NCBI RefSeq assembly: GCF_023242365.1
Contig: NZ_JALLIX010000003.1
Coordinates: 1-64,000, forward strand
Direction of reading: 5' to 3'
From: Pseudomonas sp. MWU13-2100
Lineage (GTDB): Bacteria; Pseudomonadota; Gammaproteobacteria; Pseudomonadales; Pseudomonadaceae
Length of the DNA stretch: 64,000 nucleotides
In this document: one piece after another, positions 10,215 to 19,616 of the stretch
How the letters are laid out: every line of letters begins with the position of its first letter
How positions within the stretch are numbered: the stretch's first letter is position 1
Position numbers and translations under genes: made by a program
The notes under the pieces: model-generated
Databases searched by the model: none
What the model saw: the letters and a program-made list of their open reading frames with translations, nothing else
What the model was told of the DNA's origin: nothing

Positions 10215-10456
10215 TGTTTTTGTCCTCTTACCTGAGCCTCTGCGGGGCCGCCTGCGCCCAAGGCGAAAAAAGCGGTGCTTAGCGGACGTTAGCAGTTAAC
10301 GAGCATCAGGCAAATATGCCGGACACAGTCATTAACATCATGAATCTTGCTGCCAATGCGCAGGAGGGTCTGCTTCCCGGGCAAGGATGCGCTATACAAT
10401 GGATCGACACCGTGCCCCAAGCGATGTCCGTCTCGTCCCCGTGCAAAGGAACCGCC

Positions 10457-11401
10457 ATGATCCATGACACCTTCTGGCTGACCGTGAGTGACCACAGCCG
10501 CCTCTACGTCAATCGCTGGTTGCCGGACGGCCCGCCGAAAGCGCTGATCATGCTGTCCCACGGCATGGCCGAGCACAGCGGGCGCTACGAGCGCCTGGCC
10601 GAGGCGCTGTGCGCCGCCGGCCACGGCCTGTACGCCCTCGACCAACGCGGCCACGGCAAGACCGCCGAACACGGTATCCTCGGCCACTACGCCGACCAGG
10701 ACGGCTGGTGCGCGATGGTCAGTGACCTGGCCAGCCTCAACCAGCGTATCGGCGAACAGCACCCCGGGGTGCCGATCATCCTGCTCGGCCACAGCATGGG
10801 CAGCTACATCGCCCAGGCCTATCTGCTGCACCACAGCGCCAGCCTGCAGGGCGCGATTCTCAGCGGCTCGAACTTCCAGCCGGTGGCGCTGTACCGCGCG
10901 GCCGCTGCGATTGCCCGCTTCGAGCGCTGGCGCCAGGGCCCCACCGGACGCAGCGCACTGATCGACTGGCTGTCGTTCGGCTCATTCAACAAGGCCTTCA
11001 AACCCAACCGCACGGCCTTCGACTGGTTGAGCCGTGACCCCGATGAAGTGGACAAATACGTCAACGACCCGCTGTGCGGTTTCCGTTGCACCAACCAATT
11101 GTGGATTGATCTGCTCGGCGGCCTGCAGCAGATCAGCAAGACGAAAAACCTTGCACAGATCGACCCGGGCCTGCCGCTGCTGGTGATCGGCGGCGAATGT
11201 GATCCGGTCAGCGAGGGCAAGCGTCTCAAGGATCTGGCCGACGCTTTGCGCGCCGCCGGTAGCCAGAACCTGCAATTGAACGTCTACCCACAGGCACGGC
11301 ATGAAGTGTTCAACGAGACCAACCGCGAGGAAGTCACCCGCGATGTGATCCAGTGGCTGGAACAGGCCCTGGCCCATCGTCGACCGTCGCGCTCGGAATG
11401 A
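10457..11401 (+). CDS. Alpha/beta hydrolase, lysophospholipase / monoacylglycerol-lipase type
   Basis: A 314-residue serine hydrolase. The nucleophile elbow is GHSMGS near residues 113-118. The oxyanion region LSHGMAEHSGRY near 32-43 and the LDQRGHGKT segment are typical of monoacylglycerol lipases and PldB-like lysophospholipases. A C-terminal ARHEVFNE gives the catalytic His, and GGECDPVS the Asp. I chose the ATG at 10457 because AAAGGA precedes it and homology begins there. It sits with fadD2 on one side and phaJ1 on the other, so a role in releasing fatty acids from lipids is inferred. Confidence 0.85.
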   Translation: MIHDTFWLTVSDHSRLYVNRWLPDGPPKALIMLSHGMAEHSGRYERLAEALCAAGHGLYALDQRGHGKTAEHGILGHYADQDGWCAMVSDLASLNQRIGEQHPGVPIILLGHSMGSYIAQAYLLHHSASLQGAILSGSNFQPVALYRAAAAIARFERWRQGPTGRSALIDWLSFGSFNKAFKPNRTAFDWLSRDPDEVDKYVNDPLCGFRCTNQLWIDLLGGLQQISKTKNLAQIDPGLPLLVIGGECDPVSEGKRLKDLADALRAAGSQNLQLNVYPQARHEVFNETNREEVTRDVIQWLEQALAHRRPSRSE

Positions 11402-11473
11402 TCGCCGGCTCAATCACCAACGTTGAAATCAATCCGTTGATTTCAGATAACACCCTTACAGGACCACCTTGCG

Positions 11474-11944
11474 ATGACCCAGGTTACCAACACGCCTTAC
11501 GAAGCCCTTGAAGTCGGCCAGACCGCCAGCTACAGCAAGACCGTTGAAGAGCGCGATATCCAGTTGTTCGCCGCCATGTCCGGCGATCACAACCCGGTGC
11601 ACCTGGACCCCGAGTTCGCTGCGGCGAGCATGTTCAAGGAACGTATTGCCCACGGCATGTTCAGCGGTGCGCTGATCAGCGCCGCGGTGGCCTGCGAGCT
11701 GCCCGGGCCGGGCACCATCTACCTGGGCCAGCAGATGAGCTTCCAGAAACCGGTGAAGATCGGCGACACCCTGACCGTGCGCCTGGAGATCCTCGAGAAG
11801 CTGCCGAAATTCCGTGTACGCATCGCCACCCGTGTGTTCAACCAGCGCGATGAACTGGTGGTCGACGGCGAGGCCGAGATCCTCGCACCGCGCAAGCAAC
11901 AGACGGTCACCCTGACCAGCCCGCCGCCGATCACCATTGGCTGA
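11474..11944 (+). CDS. phaJ1: (R)-specific enoyl-CoA hydratase, MaoC family (PhaJ1)
   Basis: A 156-residue hot-dog-fold hydratase that converts trans-2-enoyl-CoA to (R)-3-hydroxyacyl-CoA, feeding beta-oxidation intermediates to polyhydroxyalkanoate synthesis. The catalytic Asp and His are in SGDHNPVHLDPEFA (about residues 36-49), followed by FKERIAHGMFSGALIS. The length and start MTQVTNTPYEALEVGQ match PhaJ1 of P. aeruginosa. It lies 72 bp after the hydrolase gene and may be co-transcribed. An AGGA site precedes the ATG. Confidence 0.92.
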   Translation: MTQVTNTPYEALEVGQTASYSKTVEERDIQLFAAMSGDHNPVHLDPEFAAASMFKERIAHGMFSGALISAAVACELPGPGTIYLGQQMSFQKPVKIGDTLTVRLEILEKLPKFRVRIATRVFNQRDELVVDGEAEILAPRKQQTVTLTSPPPITIG

Positions 11945-12004
11945 TCACGGTCTCATAGGGGCCTGTCAGTCGAGGAAATTTGAGGCAAAACGCCGTCTTG
12001 TGGT

Positions 12005-12034
12005 TGTGGCGAGCGGGCTTGCCCGCTCGCCACA
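12005..12034. repeat. Single REP palindrome
   Basis: A perfect 30-bp palindrome with 14-bp arms (GTGGCGAGCGGGC and its complement) around TT. It lies between phaJ1 and the following terminator. Confidence 0.8.
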
Positions 12035-12065
12035 GGAGCGTGCCTGGCTTCACATTTTCTTGAAC

Positions 12066-12102
12066 CCACAAAAAACGCCGGATCAACCGGCGTTTTTTGT
12101 GG
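12066..12102. terminator. Bidirectional rho-independent terminator
   Basis: Perfect 16-bp arms (CCACAAAAAACGCCGG at 12066-12081 and its complement at 12087-12102) around a 5-base loop, with A and T runs on both sides. It separates phaJ1 from the convergent four-helix-bundle gene. Confidence 0.92.
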
Positions 12103-12113
12103 CAGCGTGAAAC

Positions 12114-12578
12114 CTAGCTGGCGCGGGCGATGTTACGCAGCGCTTTCACTTGGTCGTGGTTGCGCAGCACACCCTGGTATTGACGGTTCACCAGGTCGGT
12201 GAGGCCCACCAGGTTGTGCTTGGTCAGCTTCACCAGTGCTTCGCTGTAGGCTTTCTTGGCGTGGTCTTCACCGCGCTCGGCTTCGTTGAGGACCGCCTCT
12301 TCACCCTTGCCGGTGAACAGCGATTTCACATCTACCCAACGACGGCGCAGGTCACCGGCCACACTGGTAGAAGTCTCCGGATCGCCGCCCAATTTGCGCA
12401 CCTCGACCTGCAGCTCCGCCGCGGAGGTCGCACACTCGCTGGCACGCTGCACGAACAACGCCTTCAGCTCGGGATTCTTGATGTCTTCAGCACAGCTCTG
12501 AAAACCTTTCTGACCGTCTTTGCTGACTTCGATCAGATCGTTGAGAATCGATATGGCTTCTTTATTGATGTTGGTCAT
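12114..12578 (-). CDS. PA2169-family four-helix-bundle protein
   Basis: A 154-residue, almost entirely helical, hydrophilic protein of the PA2169/DUF2383 family, a ferritin-like fold without known activity. Typical segments are LNDLIEVSKDGQKGFQSCAED near the start and RGEDHAKKAYSEAL in the third helix. AGAAGGAATT precedes the ATG at 12578. It is monocistronic and is followed by a strong terminator. The family is often linked to stress or envelope conditions, but no function is proven. Confidence 0.88.
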   Translation of the reverse strand: MTNINKEAISILNDLIEVSKDGQKGFQSCAEDIKNPELKALFVQRASECATSAAELQVEVRKLGGDPETSTSVAGDLRRRWVDVKSLFTGKGEEAVLNEAERGEDHAKKAYSEALVKLTKHNLVGLTDLVNRQYQGVLRNHDQVKALRNIARAS

Positions 12579-12786
12579 GGCTCAATTCCTTCTGGTGGTG
12601 AACGTTAGCCAAGACGGTTGCAGTCACCGTGCCAAACCCTGATCGATTATTTTTTACTTATATTTCATAAGTTTAAAAATATTCAAAGAATCTGTATGGC
12701 GGTTATTTGCATGATCTGTCAATTGGCCTGCATGCAGAATGCCTGTATTTTTCGAGACGCCTGAACAGCGCAAGACAAGGTTGCCC

Positions 12787-13023
12787 ATGAATCCCGAGAA
12801 ACTTGAACTGCTGGTCACCCGTGAAATGCCGTTTGGCAAATACAAGGGGCGGATCATCGCCGACCTGCCCGGCCCGTACCTGAACTGGTTCGCCCGCGAG
12901 GGTTTCCCCCACGGCGAACTCGGTGGTCTGCTCGCCTTGATGCAGGAGATCGACCACAACGGTTTGTCCGACCTGCTCGACCCGCTGCGTGCCAAGCACG
13001 GCAAGCCCAAACCCCGCCATTGA
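12787..13023 (+). CDS. DUF3820 family protein
   Basis: A 78-residue protein of the DUF3820 family. The conserved MPFGKYKGRIIADLPGPYLN segment near residues 14-33 is its signature and resembles part of an exonuclease-associated motif, but function is unknown. AAGG precedes the ATG at 12787. The downstream aminotransferase-like gene begins 25 bp after the stop, so the two may share a transcript. Confidence 0.88.
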   Translation: MNPEKLELLVTREMPFGKYKGRIIADLPGPYLNWFAREGFPHGELGGLLALMQEIDHNGLSDLLDPLRAKHGKPKPRH

Positions 13024-13048
13024 CCCCGTTGTCGAGAGAAGCACCACC

Positions 13049-14233
13049 ATGCCATGGAATGAAGAGCACGCCCGCGACGAACACTTCTGGCACGGCGTGG
13101 CCGCGCGCTATGACCTGGAGCCCGGCCCGATCAACCTGGAAAACGGCTACTTCGGGCGTATGACCCGCAGTGTCGTGGAGGCCTACGAAGGCCATATCGA
13201 GTTCATCAACCGCAGTAACTCGGTGCATGTACGCCAACGCTTCGAAACCATCGAAAGCCTGGAGATTCGCGCGCAACTGGCCGATCTGCTGGGTACCCGA
13301 CACGAGGCCGTGGCCCTGACCCGCTGCGCCAGCGACGGCCTGCACTCCCTGATCCGCAACTACAACGTCCTGCGGCCCGGCGATCAGTTGCTGGTCAGCG
13401 ACCAGGAATACCCCAGCGTCCTCGGCGCCATGCGCTGGCTGGCACGCAACCGCGGCGTCGAGTTGATCGAGATCAGCCATCCCTGCCCGGTGAGCTTCGC
13501 CAGCCTGGTGGAAACCTATGAGGAAGCTTTCGAGCGTTATCCTCGACTGAAGCTGATGGCCCTGACCTACGTCACCCATCGCAGCGGGTTGGTGATGCCG
13601 GTGCAGGCCATTGCGGCCGCGGCCCGCGAACATGGGGTGGATGTGATTCTCGATGGCGCCCATGCCCTGGGCCAGATCGATTTCAACCTCGAAGCGCTGG
13701 GTATCCTGTTTGCCGGTTTCAACCTGCAGAAATGGATGGGCGCGCCCCTGAGCCTGGGCTTTATCTATATCGATCCGACGCGCCTGGCGGATATCGACCC
13801 GGATATGGGCGAGGAACGCTACCCGATCAGCGACATCCGCGCCCGTGCCCCCTATGGCACGCCGAATATCCCCGCCTGGATGACCTTGCCCCTGGTCTTC
13901 GAGGAACATCGGGCACTGGGCGGCTCGGCGGCCAAGGGCGCACGACTCAATTACCTGCGGGATATCTGGGTGAGCGCGGCACGCGGGATGCCGGGTATCG
14001 AGGTGCTGACACCGGATGATCCGCGGCTGTATTGCGGCATCACCTCACTGCGCTTTCGACATGAACCGGACCAGCAGCGGATGGTCGACCGACTCTTGGC
14101 GCAGTACAACCTGTTTACCGTGGTCCGCGACGGTACGGCCCATGGCAATTGCATCCGGGTCACACCGGGGTTGGCCAACTCGGCGCAAGACCTGAAGTTG
14201 CTGGCGCGGGCGCTGGGCGAATTGAGCGGTTGA
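13049..14233 (+). CDS. Aminotransferase class V-fold PLP-dependent enzyme
   Basis: A 394-residue PLP enzyme of the class V / isopenicillin-N-epimerase-like group. The cofactor-binding Asp is in VILDGAHALGQIDF (about residues 200-213) and the Schiff-base Lys in GFNLQKWMGAP (about 227). Family members act as cysteine desulfurases, kynureninases or epimerases; none of these can be chosen here. The ATG at 13049 follows GAGAGAAG. A REP-like fragment (14240-14275) follows the stop. Confidence 0.85.
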   Translation: MPWNEEHARDEHFWHGVAARYDLEPGPINLENGYFGRMTRSVVEAYEGHIEFINRSNSVHVRQRFETIESLEIRAQLADLLGTRHEAVALTRCASDGLHSLIRNYNVLRPGDQLLVSDQEYPSVLGAMRWLARNRGVELIEISHPCPVSFASLVETYEEAFERYPRLKLMALTYVTHRSGLVMPVQAIAAAAREHGVDVILDGAHALGQIDFNLEALGILFAGFNLQKWMGAPLSLGFIYIDPTRLADIDPDMGEERYPISDIRARAPYGTPNIPAWMTLPLVFEEHRALGGSAAKGARLNYLRDIWVSAARGMPGIEVLTPDDPRLYCGITSLRFRHEPDQQRMVDRLLAQYNLFTVVRDGTAHGNCIRVTPGLANSAQDLKLLARALGELSG

Positions 14234-14323
14234 ATGGCCCGCTTCGCGGGATCGCGAGCAAGCTTGCTCCTACAGGTCCGCGTCCTACGCGCGATAACGG
14301 TACGGCACGGCTTTTCGCCAGGC

Positions 14324-14356
14324 AAAAAAAAACGGTGCGCCGACCAAGCGCACCGT
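14324..14356 (-). terminator. Rho-independent terminator after eda
   Basis: On the minus strand, 9-bp arms (ACGGTGCGC at 14332-14340 and its complement at 14348-14356) are followed by eight T residues. It closes the zwf-pgl-eda transcript. Confidence 0.88.
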
Positions 14357-14394
14357 AAAGCCGTAGAACACACAACGAATTCAGTAACGATGAA

Positions 14395-15060
14395 TCAGTC
14401 CAGCAGGGCCAGCGCCTCGGCGGTGCACTCCTGGATCCGCGCCCAGTCACCGTTCTTGATCCACTCGGGATCGAGCATCCAGCTACCGCCCACGCACATC
14501 ACGTTTTTCAACGCCATGTAGCTCTTGATATTGGCCGGGCCGACACCACCGGTCGGGCAGAATTTGACTTCGCCGAACGGGCCGCCCAGGGCCTTGATCG
14601 CCGCCACGCCGCCGCTGACTTCCGCCGGGAACAGCTTGAAGCGGCGATAGCCCAGGCCATACCCCTCCATGATCCCCGAGGCATTGCTGATGCCGGGCAA
14701 CAAGGGGATCGGGCTGTCGACGCTGGCTTCCAGCAGGTCACGGGTAATCCCCGGGGTGACGATGAACTGCGAACCCGCCGCCTCCGCCGCCGCCAGCATC
14801 TGCCGATCGAGCACGGTGCCGGCACCGGTCACCAGCTCCGGACGCTGTTCGCGCAGGATCTGAATGGCCTTGAGACCGAACTGCGAGCGCAGGGTCACTT
14901 CCAGTGCGGTCAGGCCGCCGGCGGCCAGGGCGTCGGCCAGCGGCAGGACATCCTGCTCGCGGGCAATGGTGATCACCGGAAGAATCCGTGCACGGGCGCA
15001 GAGCTCATCGATCAGGGCGACCTTGTCTGCCATGGAGACGGTCGGGACATTTTTTGTCAT
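14395..15060 (-). CDS. eda: KDPG aldolase (2-keto-3-deoxy-6-phosphogluconate aldolase)
   Basis: A 221-residue class I aldolase that splits KDPG into pyruvate and glyceraldehyde-3-phosphate in the last step of the Entner-Doudoroff path. The catalytic Glu is in GLTALEVTLRS and the Schiff-base Lys in YRRFKLFPAE; the phosphate loop is FCPTGGVGP. I prefer the ATG at 15060, which gives the usual length. An upstream in-frame ATG (15081) overlaps the pgl stop as ATGA and could allow coupled translation. It is the last gene of zwf-pgl-eda. Confidence 0.95.
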   Translation of the reverse strand: MTKNVPTVSMADKVALIDELCARARILPVITIAREQDVLPLADALAAGGLTALEVTLRSQFGLKAIQILREQRPELVTGAGTVLDRQMLAAAEAAGSQFIVTPGITRDLLEASVDSPIPLLPGISNASGIMEGYGLGYRRFKLFPAEVSGGVAAIKALGGPFGEVKFCPTGGVGPANIKSYMALKNVMCVGGSWMLDPEWIKNGDWARIQECTAEALALLD

Positions 15061-15077
15061 AGCAGCGGATCCTTGAC

Positions 15078-15777
15078 TCATGGGCACCAGTAGATATTCA
15101 GGGTAGGTTGCAAGAAAGCGCGAATCGGCATGGCGGCGAGGTCATCGCCGGCCAATGCGGCATTCAGGGTGGCCAGCTTCGACTGGCCGGAAATCGCCAG
15201 CACGGTGAAGGCCGCCGAAGCCAGCAGGGCCCGGCTCATGGTCAGGCGCTGGTGCGGCACGCTCGGCGCCAGCATCGGCCAGATCCGCCGGCTGCCATCC
15301 ACTTGCAGGGCCGCCGCCAGGTTCGGGCTGCCGGGGAACAGCGAGGCGGTGTGACCGTCGTCGCCCATGCCCAGGACCAGCACGTCGATAGGCGGCAGTT
15401 CGGCGAGCAGTTGATCAGCTTGTTCAGCGGCCGCTTCCAGGTTCGCCGCGGCACTGTACAAGCCGATAAACCGCGCCTTGGCCGCCGGGCCCTGGAGCAG
15501 GTAGCGCTTGAGCAGGCCGGCATTGCTGTCAGCGTGTTCCACCGGCACCCAGCGCTCGTCGGCGAGGCTGACGACCACACGAGACCAGTCCAGCGCCTGT
15601 TTCACCAGGCTCTGGAAGAACGCCACCGGGCTGCGTCCGCCGGACACCACCAGGGTCGCCACGCCGCGCGCGGCAATGGCCGCCCGCAGTTGCTCGGCCA
15701 CGGCTTGCGCCTGGCCCTCGGCTAACAGCGCCGGGCTGCGGAATTCATGCGCCTGCACGCCCAGGGGCAGTTTCAAT

Positions 15778-15791
<14 letters not shown>
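15078..15791 (-). CDS. pgl: 6-phosphogluconolactonase
   Basis: A 237-residue enzyme of the NagB/DevB type that hydrolyses 6-phosphogluconolactone to 6-phosphogluconate. Visible motifs are [22 protein letters not shown] and [16 protein letters not shown], all of which line the active site in this family. The ATG at 15791 lies inside the 3' end of zwf (14-bp overlap), which indicates coupled translation. Confidence 0.95.
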
Positions 15792-17247
<1,456 letters not shown>

Positions 17248-17311
17248 GATGTTTGTTCTTTTATCAAGTTAAACGATAAATACCTTTTTTCGAGGCATCA
17301 CTCAAGGAAAA

Positions 17312-17329
17312 ATGTAGTAATAACCACAA
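17312..17329. promoter_or_regulatory. Candidate HexR operator in the zwf-hexR gap
   Basis: TGTAGTAATAACCACA at 17313-17328 is an imperfect inverted repeat (TGTAGT against ACCACA, 5 of 6 complementary). It fits the TGTARTNNNNAYTACA form described for HexR-type RpiR regulators. It lies between divergent zwf and hexR, so it could control both. Confidence 0.55.
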
Positions 17330-17464
17330 CATTTTATCAATATGATGATTCCGAGTGGTGGTCATCACACGCCATCAGTAGGATAGGCCACCGCCGGGAG
17401 CTGCCCAAGGGCATTGTTCCGGGCCTTGCAGAACCCAAGTTGCCTCGAATCAAGGAACCACCAA

Positions 17465-18334
17465 ATGGACCGCGTGCGAAATCTCCTGGAGCAGATCCAG
17501 GGCCGCCTCGAAGACCTGAACAAGGCCGAGCGCAAAGTCGCCGAAGTCATCCTGCTCAACCCACAGCAGGCGACCCGTTTCAGCATCGCCGCCCTGGCGC
17601 AGGCGGCCTCGGTCAGCGAGCCGACAGTCAACCGCTTCTGCCGCTCGTTCGGAGTCAGCGGCTATCCCGAACTCAAGTTGCAACTGGCCCAGAGCCTGGC
17701 CAGCGGCGCGGCCTATGTCAGCCGCGCGGTGGAAGCCGATGACAATCCCGAGGCCTACACGCAAAAGATCTTCGGCAGCGCCATCGCCTCCCTGGACAGC
17801 GCCTGCCAGGCCCTCGACCCGAACCTGATCAGCCGCGCCGTCGACCTGTTGATCCAGGCCCGGCAGATCCACTTCTTCGGCCTGGGCGCTTCGGCGCCGG
17901 TGGCCCTGGATGCCCAGCACAAGTTCTTCCGCTTCAACCTGGCGGTCACCGCCCACGCCGATGTACTGATGCAGCGGATGCTCGCTTCGGTGGCCCACAC
18001 GGGTGAGCTGTTCGTGATTATTTCCTATACCGGGCGCACCCGCGAGCTGGTGGAAGTGGCGCGTATCGCCCGGGAGAACGGTGCTTCGGTGCTGGGGTTG
18101 ACGGCGGCGGGTTCGCCGCTGGCCAAGGCCAGTACCCTGAGCCTGAATATTCCGCTGCCGGAAGACACCGACATCTACATGCCGATGACCTCGCGGATCA
18201 TCCAGTTGACGGTATTGGACGTGTTGGCCACCGGCATGACCCTGCGTCGTGGCGTGGATTTCCAGCCACATCTGCGCAAGATCAAGGAAAGCCTCAACGC
18301 CAGCCGTTATCCGGTGGGTGACGAGTTCAACTGA
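17465..18334 (+). CDS. hexR: HexR, RpiR-family repressor of glucose catabolism
   Basis: A 289-residue regulator that represses zwf, edd and gap and is released by KDPG in P. putida and P. aeruginosa. The N-terminal RpiR helix-turn-helix includes [20 protein letters not shown] (about residues 35-54). The C-terminal SIS sugar-phosphate domain covers 120-260, with [11 protein letters not shown] and [15 protein letters not shown] as the ligand loops. The ATG at 17465 gives the standard [12 protein letters not shown] start. It is divergent from its main target zwf. Confidence 0.95.
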   Translation: MDRVRNLLEQIQGRLEDLNKAERKVAEVILLNPQQATRFSIAALAQAASVSEPTVNRFCRSFGVSGYPELKLQLAQSLASGAAYVSRAVEADDNPEAYTQKIFGSAIASLDSACQALDPNLISRAVDLLIQARQIHFFGLGASAPVALDAQHKFFRFNLAVTAHADVLMQRMLASVAHTGELFVIISYTGRTRELVEVARIARENGASVLGLTAAGSPLAKASTLSLNIPLPEDTDIYMPMTSRIIQLTVLDVLATGMTLRRGVDFQPHLRKIKESLNASRYPVGDEFN

Positions 18335-18369
18335 GCCTCTGAGTGAGGTGAAACGCTGATATCGCCTTC

Positions 18370-18521
18370 GCGGGCAAGCTCCGCTCCCACAGTTTGACCG
18401 CGAATCACCTGTGGGAGCGGAGCTTGCCCGTGAATCACCTGTCGGAGCGGAGCTTGCCCGTGAATCACCTGTCGGAGCGAAGCTTGCCCGCGAATCACCT
18501 GTGGGAGCGGAGCTTGCCCGC
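18370..18521. repeat. Tandem REP array, four 30-bp units plus one inverted copy
   Basis: Four head-to-tail 30-bp units start at 18402, 18432, 18462 and 18492. Each reads GAATCACCTGT[GC]GGAGCG[GA]AGC followed by TTGCCCG[CT]. One inverted core stands at 18370-18391. Direct tandem REPs with an exact period are unusual next to the doublets seen elsewhere in the window. The array lies between convergent hexR and the mutarotase gene. Confidence 0.9.
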
Positions 18522-18554
18522 GAAGGCGGCCGGACAGCCGCCGCCTTACTCAGC

Positions 18555-19409
18555 TCAAATACTGGCCCGCGCCTGCAAACTCAGATGCGCCCGCTCCCCG
18601 GGTGCCAGGCACAGGCTGTCGGTGCCGCCACTGGCGGCCTCGACACAGACAAACCCCATCACTTCATTCCAGCTCACCCCCAGCAACGGCCGGTGCCCCG
18701 GATGCCAGACCACGGTGTCGGCGCTGTCGCCGGTGTCGATGCACAGTTCCCGCTGCCAGGCGTGATCCTTGAGGTGCAGTTCACCGTCATGCTGGAACAC
18801 CCGCTGACACCCGCCATCGACCCGCAACTCACCTTCCTGCCGGCATGCCTGGCGATTCAATTGGTCATAACCCTGCGCGCCGTCGAGCCCAGACAGCGCT
18901 ATCTCACCGACATCGCCAATACGCCAATAGGCGTGCAATGCATGGCTCAACTGGCACGGCTCACTGTCCTGATGCTCGGTGCTCAAGCGCAGTTCCATGT
19001 TTTCGCCCAGCCGCGCATGCAGGTCGACCTGCCAGTCGCAGAGCTGCAAACGCCAGTGCAGGCTGACACCCTCCTCATCGCTGCTGCTTTCCAACAGTTT
19101 CCAGTCGATCAGCCGCGCCCAACCATGGGACGGCCAGGCGTTTTCGCTCGGATGCCGGCCATACCAGGGCCAACACACCGGCACCCCGCCGCGAATCGCC
19201 CCGACCTGTGGCCATTTGGCCGCGCACCACAACCAGGGTTTCTGCCCGCTCGGCTGGAAATGCAGCAACTGCGCGCCCTGGCGGCTGAACACCGCCTGGC
19301 ACAGCGGATGGTCGATCACCAGCACCTCGCGCTGTTGAAAGCGCTCCCACTGGAACACCGGCTGTTCACGCCGGGATTTGAAAAAGCGTTGTAGCGGTTG
19401 CTCATGCAT
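18555..19409 (-). CDS. D-hexose-6-phosphate mutarotase (aldose-1-epimerase family)
   Basis: A 284-residue protein of the YeaD/galactose-mutarotase-like family that interconverts anomers of glucose-6-phosphate. The N-terminal GAQLLHFQP segment, the GGVPVCWPWYGRHP motif, SHGWARLIDW and LSHALHAYWRIGD are the family's conserved sugar-phosphate site elements. I chose the ATG at 19409 because AGGA precedes it; an in-frame ATG at 19445 is possible. It follows oprB in the same direction, past a terminator, and fits the glucose cluster, where it would supply the anomer preferred by Zwf. Confidence 0.88.
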   Translation of the reverse strand: MHEQPLQRFFKSRREQPVFQWERFQQREVLVIDHPLCQAVFSRQGAQLLHFQPSGQKPWLWCAAKWPQVGAIRGGVPVCWPWYGRHPSENAWPSHGWARLIDWKLLESSSDEEGVSLHWRLQLCDWQVDLHARLGENMELRLSTEHQDSEPCQLSHALHAYWRIGDVGEIALSGLDGAQGYDQLNRQACRQEGELRVDGGCQRVFQHDGELHLKDHAWQRELCIDTGDSADTVVWHPGHRPLLGVSWNEVMGFVCVEAASGGTDSLCLAPGERAHLSLQARASI

Positions 19410-19448
19410 GTGCCGCGAATCCTGAAAATCGTTTGCCGTATCCATGTG

Positions 19449-19486
19449 ACTGTGGGAGCGGCGATCCGACACGCCCTGCTCCCACA
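19449..19486. repeat. Single REP hairpin
   Basis: Arms TGTGGGAGCG and GCTCCCACA enclose a GC-rich interior. It lies between the mutarotase start and the oprB terminator. Confidence 0.6.
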
Positions 19487-19544
19487 GGTTACGTAGCGTC
19501 TGCGAAAGCGTATTGCTCTGGCGCTTCGCCCTTGCTACGCACCC

Positions 19545-19577
19545 AAAAAAAAGCGGACGGTCTGGTGGACCATCCGC
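19545..19577 (-). terminator. Rho-independent terminator after oprB
   Basis: A minus-strand stem (GCGGA-C-GGTC paired with GACC-A-TCCGC, loop TGGT) at 19553-19577 is followed by eight T residues. Confidence 0.88.
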
Positions 19578-19616
19578 AAGATGCGCACATAGAGAGAGAG
19601 CTTATCAGCCGAAGCC

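Noticed and set aside
10316-10456. N-terminal extension of the alpha/beta hydrolase
   Set aside because: The extra 47 residues show no family likeness, and a good ribosome site stands at the internal ATG 10457.
18402-18521. CRISPR-like array of regular 30-bp repeats
   Set aside because: The units are contiguous with no variable spacers, match REP cores found elsewhere in the window, and no cas gene is present.
18411-19394. A plus-strand frame with repeated GAELARES peptides
   Set aside because: The peptides are only translated REP units and the rest is antisense to the mutarotase gene.
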